Shown here: one piece after another, positions 46,404 to 55,319 of the stretch | How the letters are laid out: each line of letters opens with the position of its first letter | Position numbering within the stretch: position 1 is the stretch's first letter | Assembly: GCA_036389675.1 (NCBI GenBank) | Contig: DASVWI010000020.1 | Span: 248,001-312,000, forward strand | Direction: 5' to 3' | Origin: DASQYE01 sp036389675 | Lineage (GTDB): Bacteria > Acidobacteriota > Blastocatellia > Pyrinomonadales > Pyrinomonadaceae | Length of the DNA stretch: 64,000 bases | Notes under the pieces: generated by a model | Databases searched by the model: none | What the model was told of the DNA's origin: nothing | What the model saw: the letters and a program-made list of their open reading frames with translations, nothing else | Made by a program: the position numbers and the translations under genes

Positions 46404-47273
46404 ATGTCGGAATTGAGCGCATCAATGAGGCCGACGCCTGCGGCCTCTGTCGAGCCACAGCGGCGAGGCTTCCACTTCGACAACCGCTTTCTCGCTCCCA
46501 TCCTCATCACCTGTATTCTTCTCGGCGCGCAGCTCTCCTTCGGCCTTCTCGAAAGCTATACGAAGACGGCGCTCGCCATCATCACTTCGATTGCCATGGA
46601 GTTGTTGCTGTCCAGACTCTTCACAGGCAAGTGGCCGCACCTTGCGTCGGCCTACATCTCAGGCATCAGCGTCGGCATACTCGTGCGCTCGCCTGCCATC
46701 TGGCCCTACGCGCTGTGCAGCATGATCTCGATCACAAGCAAGTACGTGCTCAGAGTCAGGAATCGTCACATCTGGAATCCGTCGAACTTCGGCATCTGCG
46801 CCATGCTCGTGCTCGCGCCGGCGGCGGTCGCAACCCTCAGCATTCAATGGGGCAATTCATTGTTGCCGATGCTCGCCATCTGGACGCTCGGCTCCATCAT
46901 CATCTGGCGACTCAAACGCTTTCACATCACGGCCACTTACGTCGTCTCGTTTCTCTTCTTCGCATACCTGCGTAGCCTGATAACGGGTCATCCCTTTCAG
47001 GCCGAGGTCGCCCCCATCACAGGGCCTATGTACCAGCTCTACGTCTTCTTTATGATTACAGACCCCAAAACCACCGTCCGCTCCGGGAGGCTGGCGCAGT
47101 GCGGCGTGGTAATGGCCGTCGCATTTGTCGAGATGGTTCTGCGGCTGCTGCAAGTCGTACATGCCCCCTACTATGCCCTCTTCATGGTCGGCCCAACCGC
47201 GAACCTGATCGAAATCTGGCTGACTTCGCGCCGCAGTGCGACGGCTCACTTGAGCCCTCAGACAAGAACTTGA
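46404..47273 (+). CDS. UnbU/RnfD-like multi-spanning membrane protein
   Basis: A 289-residue inner-membrane protein with about eight or nine hydrophobic helices (FLAPILITCILLGAQLSFGLL, AYISGISVGILV, LLPMLAIWTLGSIIIW, YVVSFLFFAYLRSLI). HIWNPSNFGI and VFFMITDPKTT are motifs of the NqrB/RnfD/UnbU family, in which RnfD and NqrB carry covalent FMN on a threonine of an SGAT motif and take part in membrane electron transfer. Here the corresponding place reads ITGPM, so the flavin-accepting Thr appears to be missing. It starts 3 bp after the CRTAC1-like gene, with AAGGAG inside that gene's end. A membrane partner for the secreted UnbV protein is the simplest reading; any redox role is doubtful. Confidence 0.8.
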   Translation: MSELSASMRPTPAASVEPQRRGFHFDNRFLAPILITCILLGAQLSFGLLESYTKTALAIITSIAMELLLSRLFTGKWPHLASAYISGISVGILVRSPAIWPYALCSMISITSKYVLRVRNRHIWNPSNFGICAMLVLAPAAVATLSIQWGNSLLPMLAIWTLGSIIIWRLKRFHITATYVVSFLFFAYLRSLITGHPFQAEVAPITGPMYQLYVFFMITDPKTTVRSGRLAQCGVVMAVAFVEMVLRLLQVVHAPYYALFMVGPTANLIEIWLTSRRSATAHLSPQTRT

Positions 47274-47405
47274 GGCAGAATCTAACAGGGAGAAGTCCGG
47301 TAAGTTTGACATCGCAGGTCACGACCCATACCATCCCGGCTGGGCTGGAAAGCCAGAGTTGCCGGCCCGCAGTTCAATCATAATCAGTAAAAGGGAAAAA
47401 TACAG

Positions 47406-47612
47406 ATGAGTGAAAATGAAGTGATCTCCAACCAGCAAAGAATCATTGCCAATCAGGAAGAGATCAAGGCGAACCAGAAGGCTTTGCTGGCAAATCAGGA
47501 GACCCTCAAGGGAAATCAGGAGAAGCTGGACAGAATCCTTGCAAATCAGGAGCGTATGGAAGCAAACCAGAAACAGATTCTGGCGAATCAGGAACAGATT
47601 CTGGCGAAATGA
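47406..47612 (+). CDS. Small coiled-coil protein of IxxNQxx heptads
   Basis: A 68-residue protein built almost entirely of a seven-residue repeat. Hydrophobic residues stand at 13, 20, 27, 34, 41 and then 44, 51, 58, 65; Asn-Gln pairs stand at 9, 16, 23, 30, 37 and then 47, 54, 61. The break from 37 to 47 is a three-residue insertion (a stammer). With the hydrophobic residue at position a, Asn falls at position d, the 'N at d' layout that binds anions in trimeric coiled coils of autotransporter adhesins. No signal peptide or membrane helix is present. AAAAGGG lies about 10 bases before the ATG. It sits alone between the UnbU-like and the last CRTAC1-like gene. Function unknown; oligomerisation is very likely. 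Confidence 0.7.
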   Translation: MSENEVISNQQRIIANQEEIKANQKALLANQETLKGNQEKLDRILANQERMEANQKQILANQEQILAK

Positions 47613-47623
47613 CCATGGCGAAG

Positions 47624-47664
47624 GGCAGGAGGTGGCGGCAACCTTAAAGGTCGCACTTCCTGCC
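47624..47664 (+). terminator. Hairpin downstream of the coiled-coil gene
   Basis: GGCAGGAGGT at 47624-47633 pairs with ACTTCCTGCC at 47655-47664 (one G-U pair), and GCG/CGC plus an inner ACCTT-A-AAGGT extend the structure. It starts 11 bases after the stop codon. No T tract follows, so it may be a factor-assisted terminator or an mRNA-stabilising stem. Confidence 0.4.
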
Positions 47665-47814
47665 TCTTCGATTGAGCGCGAGCGACCGCTTTTGTCAGTG
47701 GGTTTTAATCAAATGTAACTTCGGGCTCATCAACGAAAATCAGTTTCGACCGCCGAACTCCGCATTAAACCCGCAAGACGTAACATTCATCTCATTTTCA
47801 CAGGTCAGGAATTG

Positions 47815-49638
47815 ATGTCTCGCAGATTAACAGCTTACTTGCTCTGCCTTCTGCTGATGCCGACGCTCACGGGTTGCGTTAAGAATCAGACAGCCGCTAA
47901 CGAGTCAAACGCTTCTCAGGCTGAGACGGCGCAGGCCGCGCCGCAGGCTTCGCCCACGGCGGAAGCGCCGCGCCCTTCCGGCCCTGTGGAGTTTACGGAC
48001 GTGACGGCGCAGGCCGGGATTCGCTTCAAGCATAACAGCGGAGCGTCGGGCAAAAAGTATCTGCCCGAAACGCTCGGCTCGGGCTGCGCCTTTCTGGATT
48101 ACGACTCGGATGGCTGGCAGGATGTGCTGCTCGTCAACTCCTCTAACTGGCCCGACCAGAAAGGGCAGAAAAGTTTTCCGGCGCTCTACCGCAACAATCA
48201 GGACGGGACGTTTACGAACACGACGGCGCAGGCAGGGCTCGCCGTAGAGATGTACGGCCTCGGCGTGGCCGTCGCCGACTACGACGCCGACGGGCAACCG
48301 GATATCTACATCACCTGCGTTGGGCCGAATCGTCTCTTCCGCAACCTCGGCGGAGGACGCTTCGCTGAAGTCTCATCGAAAGCGGGCGTTGACGACCCGA
48401 GCATGTCGACCAGCGCCGCCTTCTTCGACTACGACAGGGACGGCCAGCTGGATCTCTTCGTCTGCAACTACGTCGAGTGGTCTGCCGATAAAGACCAGTT
48501 CTGCACGCTCGACGGCAAGAACAAGTCCTACTGCACGCCGCAGTCTTACAAGGGCCAAAGCTCAACGCTTTATCACAATCGCGGGAACGGGACGTTTGAG
48601 AACGTCACGCAGCGCGCCGGGCTCTTTGACCCGACCGGCAAAGCGCTGGGCGTGGCGCTCATCGATTACGATAACAACGGCCTCACAGACCTCTTCGTCG
48701 CCTGCGATACGGAGCCCAACAAGCTCTACAAGAACAACGGCAACGGCACGTTCACAGATGAGGGCATAGCGGCGGGCGTGGCCTTTAGCGAGGCCGGAAC
48801 GCCGCGCGCGGGGATGGGCGTCGATGCCGGCGACTACGACGCGTCGGGGCGGCAGAGCATCATCATCGGCAACTTCACCAACGAGAGCATGGCGCTCTAT
48901 CGCAACGAGGGCACGGGCCTCTTTACAGATGAAGCGCAGGCCTCAGGCATAGGCAAGATGTCGGCTCAATCCTTAACCTTCGCCTGTTTCTTCTTCGACT
49001 ATGATCTGGACGGGCTGCCGGACATCTTCGCCGCCAACGGCCACGTCTCCGACGACATCAGCGTCGTTCAACCCAATGTGAAGTACGCGCAGAGCCCGCA
49101 TCTTTTCCGCAATCGCGGCAAGCGCAAGTTTGAGGAGGTGACGGCGAGACTCGGTCGCTCGTTACAGCGCGCGATAGTGGGCCGGGGCGCTGCCTACGGC
49201 GATTTCGACAACGACGGAGACCTTGACCTGCTGCTCACGACCAACAACGGCCCGGCCCGATTGCTGCGTAACGACAACGGAAATCAGAACGACCTGTTAC
49301 GCATCAAGCTTTCGGGGACGCGCTCGAACCGCGACGGCATAGGGGCGCGCGTCACCTTGCAGGCCGCAGGGGGCACGAAGCTTTCGGGGATGGTCAAGAC
49401 GGGTTCCAGCTATTGCTCGCAGAGCGAGCTGCCGCTCACCTTCGGCCTTGGCCGCGCCGAAGACAAGTCCTACGTGATCGAGATCAGTTGGCCGAGCGGA
49501 GGCTTGGATAAAATCCCTGATGTCAAACCCAATCAGTCCCTCACTATTCAGGAAGGCAAAGGCATCACGAGCGCCGCGCCCATTGTCTTCGCCAAAGCGC
49601 AGCAGCCCGCGGCAACAGCCTCGCCAACGCCGAAGTGA
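47815..49638 (+). CDS. CRTAC1-like lipoprotein: FG-GAP plus ASPIC/UnbV
   Basis: A 607-residue lipoprotein. The ATG at 47815 is chosen over a TTG directly before it because AGGA lies at better spacing. The signal peptide ends in LTGC (Cys about 21), a clear lipobox, followed by an Asn/Ala/Pro-rich tether. FG-GAP loops include FLDYDSDGWQDVLLVNSS, VADYDADGQPDIYITCVG, FFDYDRDGQLDLFVCNYV, LIDYDNNGLTDLFVAC and FFDYDLDGLPDIFAANG. The terminal UnbV domain shows DGIGARVTLQAAGG, SYCSQSELPLTFGLG and ISWPSGG. The conserved cysteine-containing stretch DQFCTLDGKNKSYCTP resembles VFCGDPRFRAYCHP in the protein at 31323-33146. It is the last gene of the plus-strand FG-GAP run and ends before repeat family A copy 2. 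Confidence 0.88.
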   Translation: MSRRLTAYLLCLLLMPTLTGCVKNQTAANESNASQAETAQAAPQASPTAEAPRPSGPVEFTDVTAQAGIRFKHNSGASGKKYLPETLGSGCAFLDYDSDGWQDVLLVNSSNWPDQKGQKSFPALYRNNQDGTFTNTTAQAGLAVEMYGLGVAVADYDADGQPDIYITCVGPNRLFRNLGGGRFAEVSSKAGVDDPSMSTSAAFFDYDRDGQLDLFVCNYVEWSADKDQFCTLDGKNKSYCTPQSYKGQSSTLYHNRGNGTFENVTQRAGLFDPTGKALGVALIDYDNNGLTDLFVACDTEPNKLYKNNGNGTFTDEGIAAGVAFSEAGTPRAGMGVDAGDYDASGRQSIIIGNFTNESMALYRNEGTGLFTDEAQASGIGKMSAQSLTFACFFFDYDLDGLPDIFAANGHVSDDISVVQPNVKYAQSPHLFRNRGKRKFEEVTARLGRSLQRAIVGRGAAYGDFDNDGDLDLLLTTNNGPARLLRNDNGNQNDLLRIKLSGTRSNRDGIGARVTLQAAGGTKLSGMVKTGSSYCSQSELPLTFGLGRAEDKSYVIEISWPSGGLDKIPDVKPNQSLTIQEGKGITSAAPIVFAKAQQPAATASPTPK

Positions 49639-49657
49639 TAAAGCCGGGTGCAAAGCA

Positions 49658-49736
49658 CAGGTCAGTACCGCCTGCGGTAGCGGGCGGGTCTGCCTCGCAG
49701 GAGCACCCGCCCGAGACCTTAGGCGGTACTGACCTG
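49658..49736. repeat. Palindromic repeat family A, copy 2
   Basis: Arms 49658-49689 and 49705-49736, 28 of 32 positions complementary, loop of 15 bases. The left arm equals copy 1; the right arm has four changes (GAGACCTTAGG for GCTACCGCAGG). It lies between convergent genes and is followed by the family C word CTGACAATCTC. Confidence 0.88.
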
Positions 49737-49778
49737 TCCTATCCTGACAATCTCTATCCATTCCTGTTAATTCCCCGC

Positions 49779-51113
49779 TCATCTACGCGCTTCGTCTCCG
49801 AGAGCGACGATCTCGTCGTGAATGGCGCGGCGCTCGACCAGCAGCCGCTTGAAGAACCAGCGGCGCGTGATGAAGAAAAGGAGCGCCTTGGCTCCGCCGA
49901 CGAACTGGTCGAACTCCTCGAAAAATCGCACCGCAGCATAGCCCGCGAGCGGAGTAAAGAGAAGCGCGCCGGCGGAGGCCACCCCTCCCCACATCAGATA
50001 ACAGGCCACGGCCAACCCGACCCACGTGAGCGGAAACAGGAGCATGGCCGCGATGATCTTTATGGTCGAGACCACGTCGTCGGAGTTCTGTGAAAAGCGG
50101 CGGGCGAAGTAACCCGCAAGGCGGTAGGCCGGATAGTGCAGCAGCGTGCCCGCGAGCGCAAGCGGAAGAAGCAGGAGAAAGAGCAGCGAGCGCGAGACGA
50201 GATGCGCGCCCACGGACAGAGTAGAGCGAGGCGGGGCAAGGTCTTCGGCATCAACGCCCACCTGCTTCAATTCTTCCTCGTAGCGACGTATGCGCGCGTC
50301 GAGCGCGGCCAGCCGCTCCGGCGCTTGTGCGCGCAGGAGCGTGTAGCCTTCGATGAAGCGTCGCCTGAGTTGCAGCTCGCGCTCAAGACTCGGCTCGTCC
50401 TCGTCGCCCCTGTTTTCGGACGAGAAGATTCTCTCGGCGCGGCTGATCGTCGCGAGCGCCTCATCGTGTTCGGCGTTGAGGATGACCTCGCGCATGGCGT
50501 CTTCGATACGCTTGGAGAGAGCGCGCACTTCTTCGCGCGGCGGATCGCCCGTGTCGTCCAAGGCGACCGGCTCGACACGTATGGGGTCGCCGAAATATAG
50601 AAGCGCGGCGTTGCGAAACGCAGTCTTGGAGGTGTAGTAAAGCCCCACGGGGACGACACGAACATCGAGCCTGTCTCCGGCTGAGGCTGCGCCGAGCGCG
50701 ATGCGCGCCGCCCCGGTCTTGAGCGGCCTGAGCCTCGGCTCGTTATGCGAGACGCCTTCCGGGCAGATGGCAATTGTCCCGCCGCGTCGCAGTAGTGCGC
50801 GGGCAAGGTCGAACGTTTCGCGATTGCGCGCAGGGTCTTCTCCCTCGTCCTGATGGCGATAGACGGGCAGCGAATCGAGCGCCCGCACGAAGTAGCCTAT
50901 GACAGGCATGCGGAAGAGAGGCGCTTTCGCCAGAAAGGAGACGCGGCGCGGCGCAAGACAAAGAATAAAGACCGGATCAACGAGCCCATTGGGATGGTTG
51001 AGCACAAAGACGACGGGCTCTCGCTGCGGGATTCTCTCAAGCCCGGCCACCTCTATGCGACGAAAGAAGACGCGCAGCGCCAACCCCAGCACGACACATA
51101 TCACACGCCTCAC
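49779..51113 (-). CDS. PlsC-like glycerol-phosphate acyltransferase
   Basis: A 444-residue membrane acyltransferase, probably making lysophosphatidic or phosphatidic acid. The catalytic block is NHPNGLVDP near residue 40, with five rather than four residues between His and Asp, as in the eukaryote-like GPAT branch. Further motifs are FLAKAPLFRMPVIGYFVRALDSLPVYR and CPEGVSH near residue 120 in place of the usual EGTRS. The N-terminus is a hydrophobic helix and the C-terminal third holds more membrane segments (LVSRSLLFLLLLPLALAGTLL, IIAAMLLFPLTWVGLAVACYL). The start is uncertain: TTG at 51119 or 51116, or GTG at 51113. The conserved part begins soon after. It is convergent with the CRTAC1-like lipoprotein gene and divergent from the S9 peptidase gene. 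Confidence 0.85.
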   Translation of the reverse strand: MRRVICVVLGLALRVFFRRIEVAGLERIPQREPVVFVLNHPNGLVDPVFILCLAPRRVSFLAKAPLFRMPVIGYFVRALDSLPVYRHQDEGEDPARNRETFDLARALLRRGGTIAICPEGVSHNEPRLRPLKTGAARIALGAASAGDRLDVRVVPVGLYYTSKTAFRNAALLYFGDPIRVEPVALDDTGDPPREEVRALSKRIEDAMREVILNAEHDEALATISRAERIFSSENRGDEDEPSLERELQLRRRFIEGYTLLRAQAPERLAALDARIRRYEEELKQVGVDAEDLAPPRSTLSVGAHLVSRSLLFLLLLPLALAGTLLHYPAYRLAGYFARRFSQNSDDVVSTIKIIAAMLLFPLTWVGLAVACYLMWGGVASAGALLFTPLAGYAAVRFFEEFDQFVGGAKALLFFITRRWFFKRLLVERRAIHDEIVALGDEARR

Positions 51114-51359
51114 CAACAAGAGCCTTCGCCTCCGCTTCCAGTGCTTAGCGAATCATACAGTAAATTCCTTTCGGATTTTGGATTAACCGTTCGAGAAGCT
51201 TGAATTTCCGAGATCAGCTTTCAAGTTCCGCAGACGCGCCAATCCAGAATCCACAATCTAAAATCTGAAATGGTCTCACCTACAGAGATGCAAAGAAAGT
51301 GGCTTGGTGCGATAATAGCCTCGCTTTCCAAAACTCTTTTAAATAATTTCGAGGACTAT
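51114..51359. promoter_or_regulatory. Divergent region upstream of S9 peptidase
   Basis: This 246-bp gap is AT-rich relative to its surroundings. It contains GGATTTTGGATT near 51174-51185 and, inverted, AATCCAGAATCC near 51241-51252, a loose dispersed-repeat-like pair. AAATAATTTCGAGGAC just before the peptidase start includes the GAGG ribosome site. I could not assign specific promoter boxes. Confidence 0.3.
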
Positions 51360-53423
51360 ATGAAGCGTCTAATCACGTCCAGTGTGATCGTCCTGCTTAC
51401 GCTCCTGGCAACCACTGTGTCGGCGCAGCAAACGGGTCGCCGCCTGACCGTCAACGAGCTGCTCAAGGTGCGTCGAGTCTCAGACCCGCAGGTCTCGCCC
51501 GATGGACGCACCGTTGCTTTTACTATCACCGACCCGGATATCGCGGCTAACAAGTCTCGGACACAAATCTATCTGATTCCCATGGAGGGCGGCGAGCCGC
51601 GCGCGCTTACATCAGGCGATCAATCGTCTGAATCGCCGCGCTGGTCGCCCGACGGCAAACGTCTGGCCTATATCTCTGACTCGCAGGTCTGGACGATTGA
51701 CGTTGCGAGCGGCGAGAAGAAGAAGGTCACGAACGCTGCGACGGGAGCGGATGTGCCCGTCTGGTCGCCTGACGGGAAATGGCTCGCCTTCACCTCGGAG
51801 GTCTACCCGGAATGCGCGGACGACGAGTGCAATCGCAAGCGCGCGCAGGCTGTGGACGAGAGTAAGGTCAAGGCGAAGATAGCCGACCGGCTGCTCTATC
51901 GTCACTGGAAAACCTGGAAAGAGGGAAAGCGAAGCCACGTCTTCGTCGTCTCGGCAGAGGGCGGCGCGGCACGCGACCTCACGCCCGGAGACTGGGACGC
52001 GCCGCCGTTCAGCCTCGGCGGGCCGCCCGAATACGCCTTCTCGCCCGACTCGAAAGAGCTGGCCTTCACGCGCAATACGGATAAGGATGAAGCCATCTCG
52101 ACCAACAACGATATCTTCACGGTCTCGGTGGCGGGCGGCGAAGCTCGTCGCATCACGGGCGATAATCGCGGCGCTGACTCGACGCCCGTCTACTCGCCAG
52201 ACGGTCGCTACATAGCCTACCGCTCGCAGCCGCGCGCAGGGTTCGAGGCCGACCGCTGGCAGTTGATGCTCTTTGACCGCCAGACGAATAAGTCGCGCTC
52301 GCTCTCAGAGCCTTTCGACCTACAGGTTGAGAGCATAGCCTTCTCGCCCGACAGTAAGAGGATTTACCTGACGGCGGGCGAGCGCGGGCTACAGCCGATC
52401 TATACGGTCGCCGTCGGCGGAGGCAACATCACCAAGCTCGTCGCCGACGGCTTCAACGACGACGTGAAAATCACCGCCGACGGGAAATGGCTGGTCTTTA
52501 CGCGCAACAGCGCGGCGAGCCCGACGGAGATTTACCGCGCCGGCGCAGACGGCACAGGCGTCACCGCCGTCACGAAGATCAACGATGCTTTCATCGCCGG
52601 GTTCGGTCTTCGGCCCGCGGAAGAAGTCACATGGACAGGCGCAGAGCAAGCCAGGGTAGGCGGCTGGATAATCAAGCCGCCGGACTTTAACGCGTCTCGC
52701 AAGTGGCCGCTGCTGGTCTTGATTCATGGCGGCCCGCAGGGTGCGTGGAACAACAACTGGGGCTATCGCTGGAATCCTGAAGTCTTTGCCTCAGCAGGTT
52801 ACGTGGTCTTCATGCCGAACCCGCGCGGCTCGACCGGCTACGGTCAGAAGTTCACGGACGAAATCTCAGGCGACTGGGGAGGCCGCGTCTTCACAGACCT
52901 CCTTAACGGCGTGGCCCACGTCGTTTCGCTCGGCTACGTTGACAAGGAGCGCATAGGCGCGGCTGGCGGAAGCTACGGCGGCTACATGGTCAACTGGATT
53001 GAGGGACATAACAACGACCCCCGAGTCCATTTCAAGGCGCTCGTCTCGCACGCCGGCGTCTATAACCTGACGAGCATGTACGGCGCGACCGAAGAGCTGT
53101 GGTTCGCCGAATGGGAGTTTAAGGGAACGCCATGGGACAACCCCGAAATATACACACGCTGGTCGCCGCACATGTTCGTCAAGGAGTTCAAGACGCCCAT
53201 GCTCGTCACGCACGGCGAGCTTGATTACCGCGTCCCCGTCGGCGAGGGTCTGCAACTCTTCACCGCGCTTCAGCGGCGCGGCGTCCCGTCGAAGCTGCTC
53301 TATTTCCCAGACGAGGGCCACTGGATTCTCAAGCCACAGAATTCCCAGCTCTGGTACACCACCGTGCTTAACTGGTTCGACGCCTACCTTAAACCGAAAG
53401 AGCAGATGGCAAGGGAAAGATGA
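51360..53423 (+). CDS. Exported S9-family prolyl oligopeptidase / acylaminoacyl peptidase
   Basis: A 687-residue serine peptidase. The ATG at 51360 has GAGG at ideal spacing and opens a signal peptide (SSVIVLLTLLATTVSAQQ); an in-frame ATG at 51270 would bury it. Residues about 35-400 form a WD40-like/TolB-type propeller (SPDGRTVAFTITDPD, RWSPDGKRLAYIS, VWSPDGKWLAFTS). The alpha/beta hydrolase domain has Ser538 in GGSYGGYM, Asp622 in HGELDYRVP and His654 in DEGHW. Such enzymes trim small peptides in the periplasm; the layout matches the dipeptidyl-peptidase/acylaminoacyl-peptidase (S9C-like) branch. It is a stand-alone gene, with repeat family A copy 3 directly behind it. Confidence 0.92.
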   Translation: MKRLITSSVIVLLTLLATTVSAQQTGRRLTVNELLKVRRVSDPQVSPDGRTVAFTITDPDIAANKSRTQIYLIPMEGGEPRALTSGDQSSESPRWSPDGKRLAYISDSQVWTIDVASGEKKKVTNAATGADVPVWSPDGKWLAFTSEVYPECADDECNRKRAQAVDESKVKAKIADRLLYRHWKTWKEGKRSHVFVVSAEGGAARDLTPGDWDAPPFSLGGPPEYAFSPDSKELAFTRNTDKDEAISTNNDIFTVSVAGGEARRITGDNRGADSTPVYSPDGRYIAYRSQPRAGFEADRWQLMLFDRQTNKSRSLSEPFDLQVESIAFSPDSKRIYLTAGERGLQPIYTVAVGGGNITKLVADGFNDDVKITADGKWLVFTRNSAASPTEIYRAGADGTGVTAVTKINDAFIAGFGLRPAEEVTWTGAEQARVGGWIIKPPDFNASRKWPLLVLIHGGPQGAWNNNWGYRWNPEVFASAGYVVFMPNPRGSTGYGQKFTDEISGDWGGRVFTDLLNGVAHVVSLGYVDKERIGAAGGSYGGYMVNWIEGHNNDPRVHFKALVSHAGVYNLTSMYGATEELWFAEWEFKGTPWDNPEIYTRWSPHMFVKEFKTPMLVTHGELDYRVPVGEGLQLFTALQRRGVPSKLLYFPDEGHWILKPQNSQLWYTTVLNWFDAYLKPKEQMARER

Positions 53424-53438
53424 AATAGCAGGGATGGA

Positions 53439-53518
53439 CAGGTCAGTACCGCCTGCGGTAGCGGGCGGGTCGTTAGCGCTACTTGAGACCCGCCCGCTAC
53501 CGCAGGCGGTACTGACCT
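53439..53518. repeat. Palindromic repeat family A, copy 3
   Basis: Perfect 31-bp arms (53440-53470 and 53488-53518), loop of 17 bases, between two plus-strand genes. The word CAGGGATGGAC just left of it (53430-53440) is the family C arm, so A and C elements can form a composite. Confidence 0.9.
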
Positions 53519-53539
53519 CTTCAAAGGGAGAACAAGGCG

Positions 53540-54511
53540 ATGAGATACAGGCGGTTTGGCCGAACGGGCTGGATGGTGAGTGAGATCGGCTATGGCATGT
53601 GGGGCATGGGAAGCTGGAGCGGCTCGGACGATGAGGAATCGCTGCGCTCTCTGCAACGCGCCGTAGACCTCGGTTCTAATTTCTTCGATACCGCGTGGGT
53701 CTACGGCGAAGGGCACAGCGAGGGGTTGCTGGGCCAACTCGTGCGGGCTAACCCGCAAAAGCAGCTCTACACGGCGACGAAGATTCCGCCCAAAAATCGC
53801 CAGTGGCCGAGCCGCCGCGAAACACCGCTCGATGATGCCTTCCCGCCCGACCACATCGAGGAGTACGTCCGCCGCAGCCTCGCCAATAGCGGCCTCGAAA
53901 GCTTCGACCTCATACAGTTTCACGTCTGGGAAGATGCCTGGACGGATGACCGCCGCTGGGCGGATAAGATGGAGGAGCTGCGCGCGCTCGGGCTCGTCAA
54001 AGCCGTCGGCATCAGCATCAATCGCTGGGAGCCCTGGAACGGCGTGCGTGCCGTCCGCAGCGGTCTGATAGACAGCGTTCAGGTCATCTACAACATCTTC
54101 GATCAGAACCCCGAAGATGAATTGTTTCCCGCCTGCCGTGAGATGGACGTGGCGGTCATCGCCCGCGTCCCCCTCGACGAGGGAACGCTGACGGGCCTGC
54201 TCACGAAAGAGAGCACCTGGCCCGAAACCGACTGGCGCAGCACCTACTTCGTACCCGAAAACTTAATCCCGAGCGTTGAGCGCGCGGACGCCCTCAAGCC
54301 CCTCGTGCCCTCCGGCATGACCATGCCTGAGATGGCCCTGCGCTTTATACTGAACAACCCGGCGGTCAGCACCATCATTCCGGGTATGCGTAAAGTAGCG
54401 CACGTCGAATCCAACATTGCCGCGAGCGACGCCGGGCCACTGCCCACGGAACTGCACGAGCAACTGCGCCAGCACCGCTGGAATCGCCAGCCGAAATCAT
54501 GGTCGCAATAA
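53540..54511 (+). CDS. Aldo/keto reductase
   Basis: A 323-residue NADPH-dependent oxidoreductase of the AKR superfamily. The catalytic tetrad is visible: Asp50 and Tyr55 in FFDTAWVYGEGHSE, Lys81 in TATKIPP and His128 in IQFHVWE. RFGRTGWMVSEIGYGMWGMG is the usual N-terminal strand, and NPAVSTIIPGMRKVAHVESN is the C-terminal cofactor-binding stretch. It probably reduces sugar- or terpene-like carbonyls; the substrate is not evident. The ATG follows GGGAGAACAAGGCG. A DUF2071 gene starts 25 bp after the stop, suggesting cotranscription. Confidence 0.93.
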   Translation: MRYRRFGRTGWMVSEIGYGMWGMGSWSGSDDEESLRSLQRAVDLGSNFFDTAWVYGEGHSEGLLGQLVRANPQKQLYTATKIPPKNRQWPSRRETPLDDAFPPDHIEEYVRRSLANSGLESFDLIQFHVWEDAWTDDRRWADKMEELRALGLVKAVGISINRWEPWNGVRAVRSGLIDSVQVIYNIFDQNPEDELFPACREMDVAVIARVPLDEGTLTGLLTKESTWPETDWRSTYFVPENLIPSVERADALKPLVPSGMTMPEMALRFILNNPAVSTIIPGMRKVAHVESNIAASDAGPLPTELHEQLRQHRWNRQPKSWSQ

Positions 54512-54536
54512 AGAGCGAATAAGGGACGAGGAAAGA

Positions 54537-55307
54537 ATGAAGAAGAAAGCATCCGGCAACGTGAAAGCAAAGACGGAAGAGACGGGCGTCGACAGGCTCT
54601 CGATACTTGAGCGCCCGGACAGCATGCCGATCATGCGTCAGAACTGGGGCAAGCTGCTGTTCATACATTGGCCCATCGAGATCGAAGCGCTGCGCCCGTT
54701 GATACCTGAACGGTTAGCGATCGACACCTTTGAGGGCGAGGCATGGATCGCCATCACGCCTTTCACGATGTGGGGCGTGCGCCCCGTCTTTACTCCGCCG
54801 ATTCCCTTCTTGAGCGAGCTGCACGAAACAAACGTCCGCACCTATGTGCATCTGAACGGTGTGCCGGGCGTGTGGTTCTTTTCGCTCGACGCCACGAGCG
54901 CGCTCGCTGTCACGGGCGCGCGCACGCTCTATCACCTCCCCTACTTCAACGCCGAGATCGAACTGGAAGAGGAAGACGGCACGATTGACTACGCGTTGAG
55001 CCGCAGGGATGAGCCACGGGCGGAGCTGGAAGCGCGTTGGACGATAGGCGCGCCGCTGCCTGAATCCGAGCCTGGCTCGCTCGAATTTTTCCTCACGGAG
55101 CGTTACTGCCTCTACTCGGAAGACAGCAGCGGGCAGCTATACCGCGCGCGCATCCACCACGCGCCGTGGCCTTTGCAGGATGCCTCGCTCGAATCCCTGC
55201 GCTCGACCATGATCGAATCGCAGGGGCTGCCGACGCCTGAGGGCGAGCCACTCGTTCACTACGCGGAAGCCCTCGCCGTCGACATCTGGCCGCTGCAAAA
55301 AGTCTGA
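54537..55307 (+). CDS. DUF2071 (YqjF-like) protein
   Basis: A 256-residue protein of the DUF2071 family. The ATG at 54537 is supported by GAGGAA at 5 bases; longer in-frame starts overlap the aldo/keto reductase. Family landmarks include MRQNWGKLLFIHWPIEIEALRPLIPERLAIDTFEGEAWIAITPFTM (shown in part), LHETNVRTYVHLNGVPGVWFFSLDA and FFLTERYCLYSEDSSGQLYRARIHHAPWPLQDA. Bacillus YqjF belongs to this family, but its biochemical function is unknown; the fold is thought to be an acetoacetate-decarboxylase-like barrel. It probably shares a transcript with the reductase and is convergent with the DUF1272 gene 13 bp away. Confidence 0.88.
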   Translation: MKKKASGNVKAKTEETGVDRLSILERPDSMPIMRQNWGKLLFIHWPIEIEALRPLIPERLAIDTFEGEAWIAITPFTMWGVRPVFTPPIPFLSELHETNVRTYVHLNGVPGVWFFSLDATSALAVTGARTLYHLPYFNAEIELEEEDGTIDYALSRRDEPRAELEARWTIGAPLPESEPGSLEFFLTERYCLYSEDSSGQLYRARIHHAPWPLQDASLESLRSTMIESQGLPTPEGEPLVHYAEALAVDIWPLQKV

Positions 55308-55319
55308 AAAGGTCTGCTC

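Noticed and set aside
47099..47383. Plus-strand frame overlapping the end of the UnbU-like gene
   Set aside because: Overlaps a conserved membrane protein in another frame, lacks a ribosome site and has no recognisable features.
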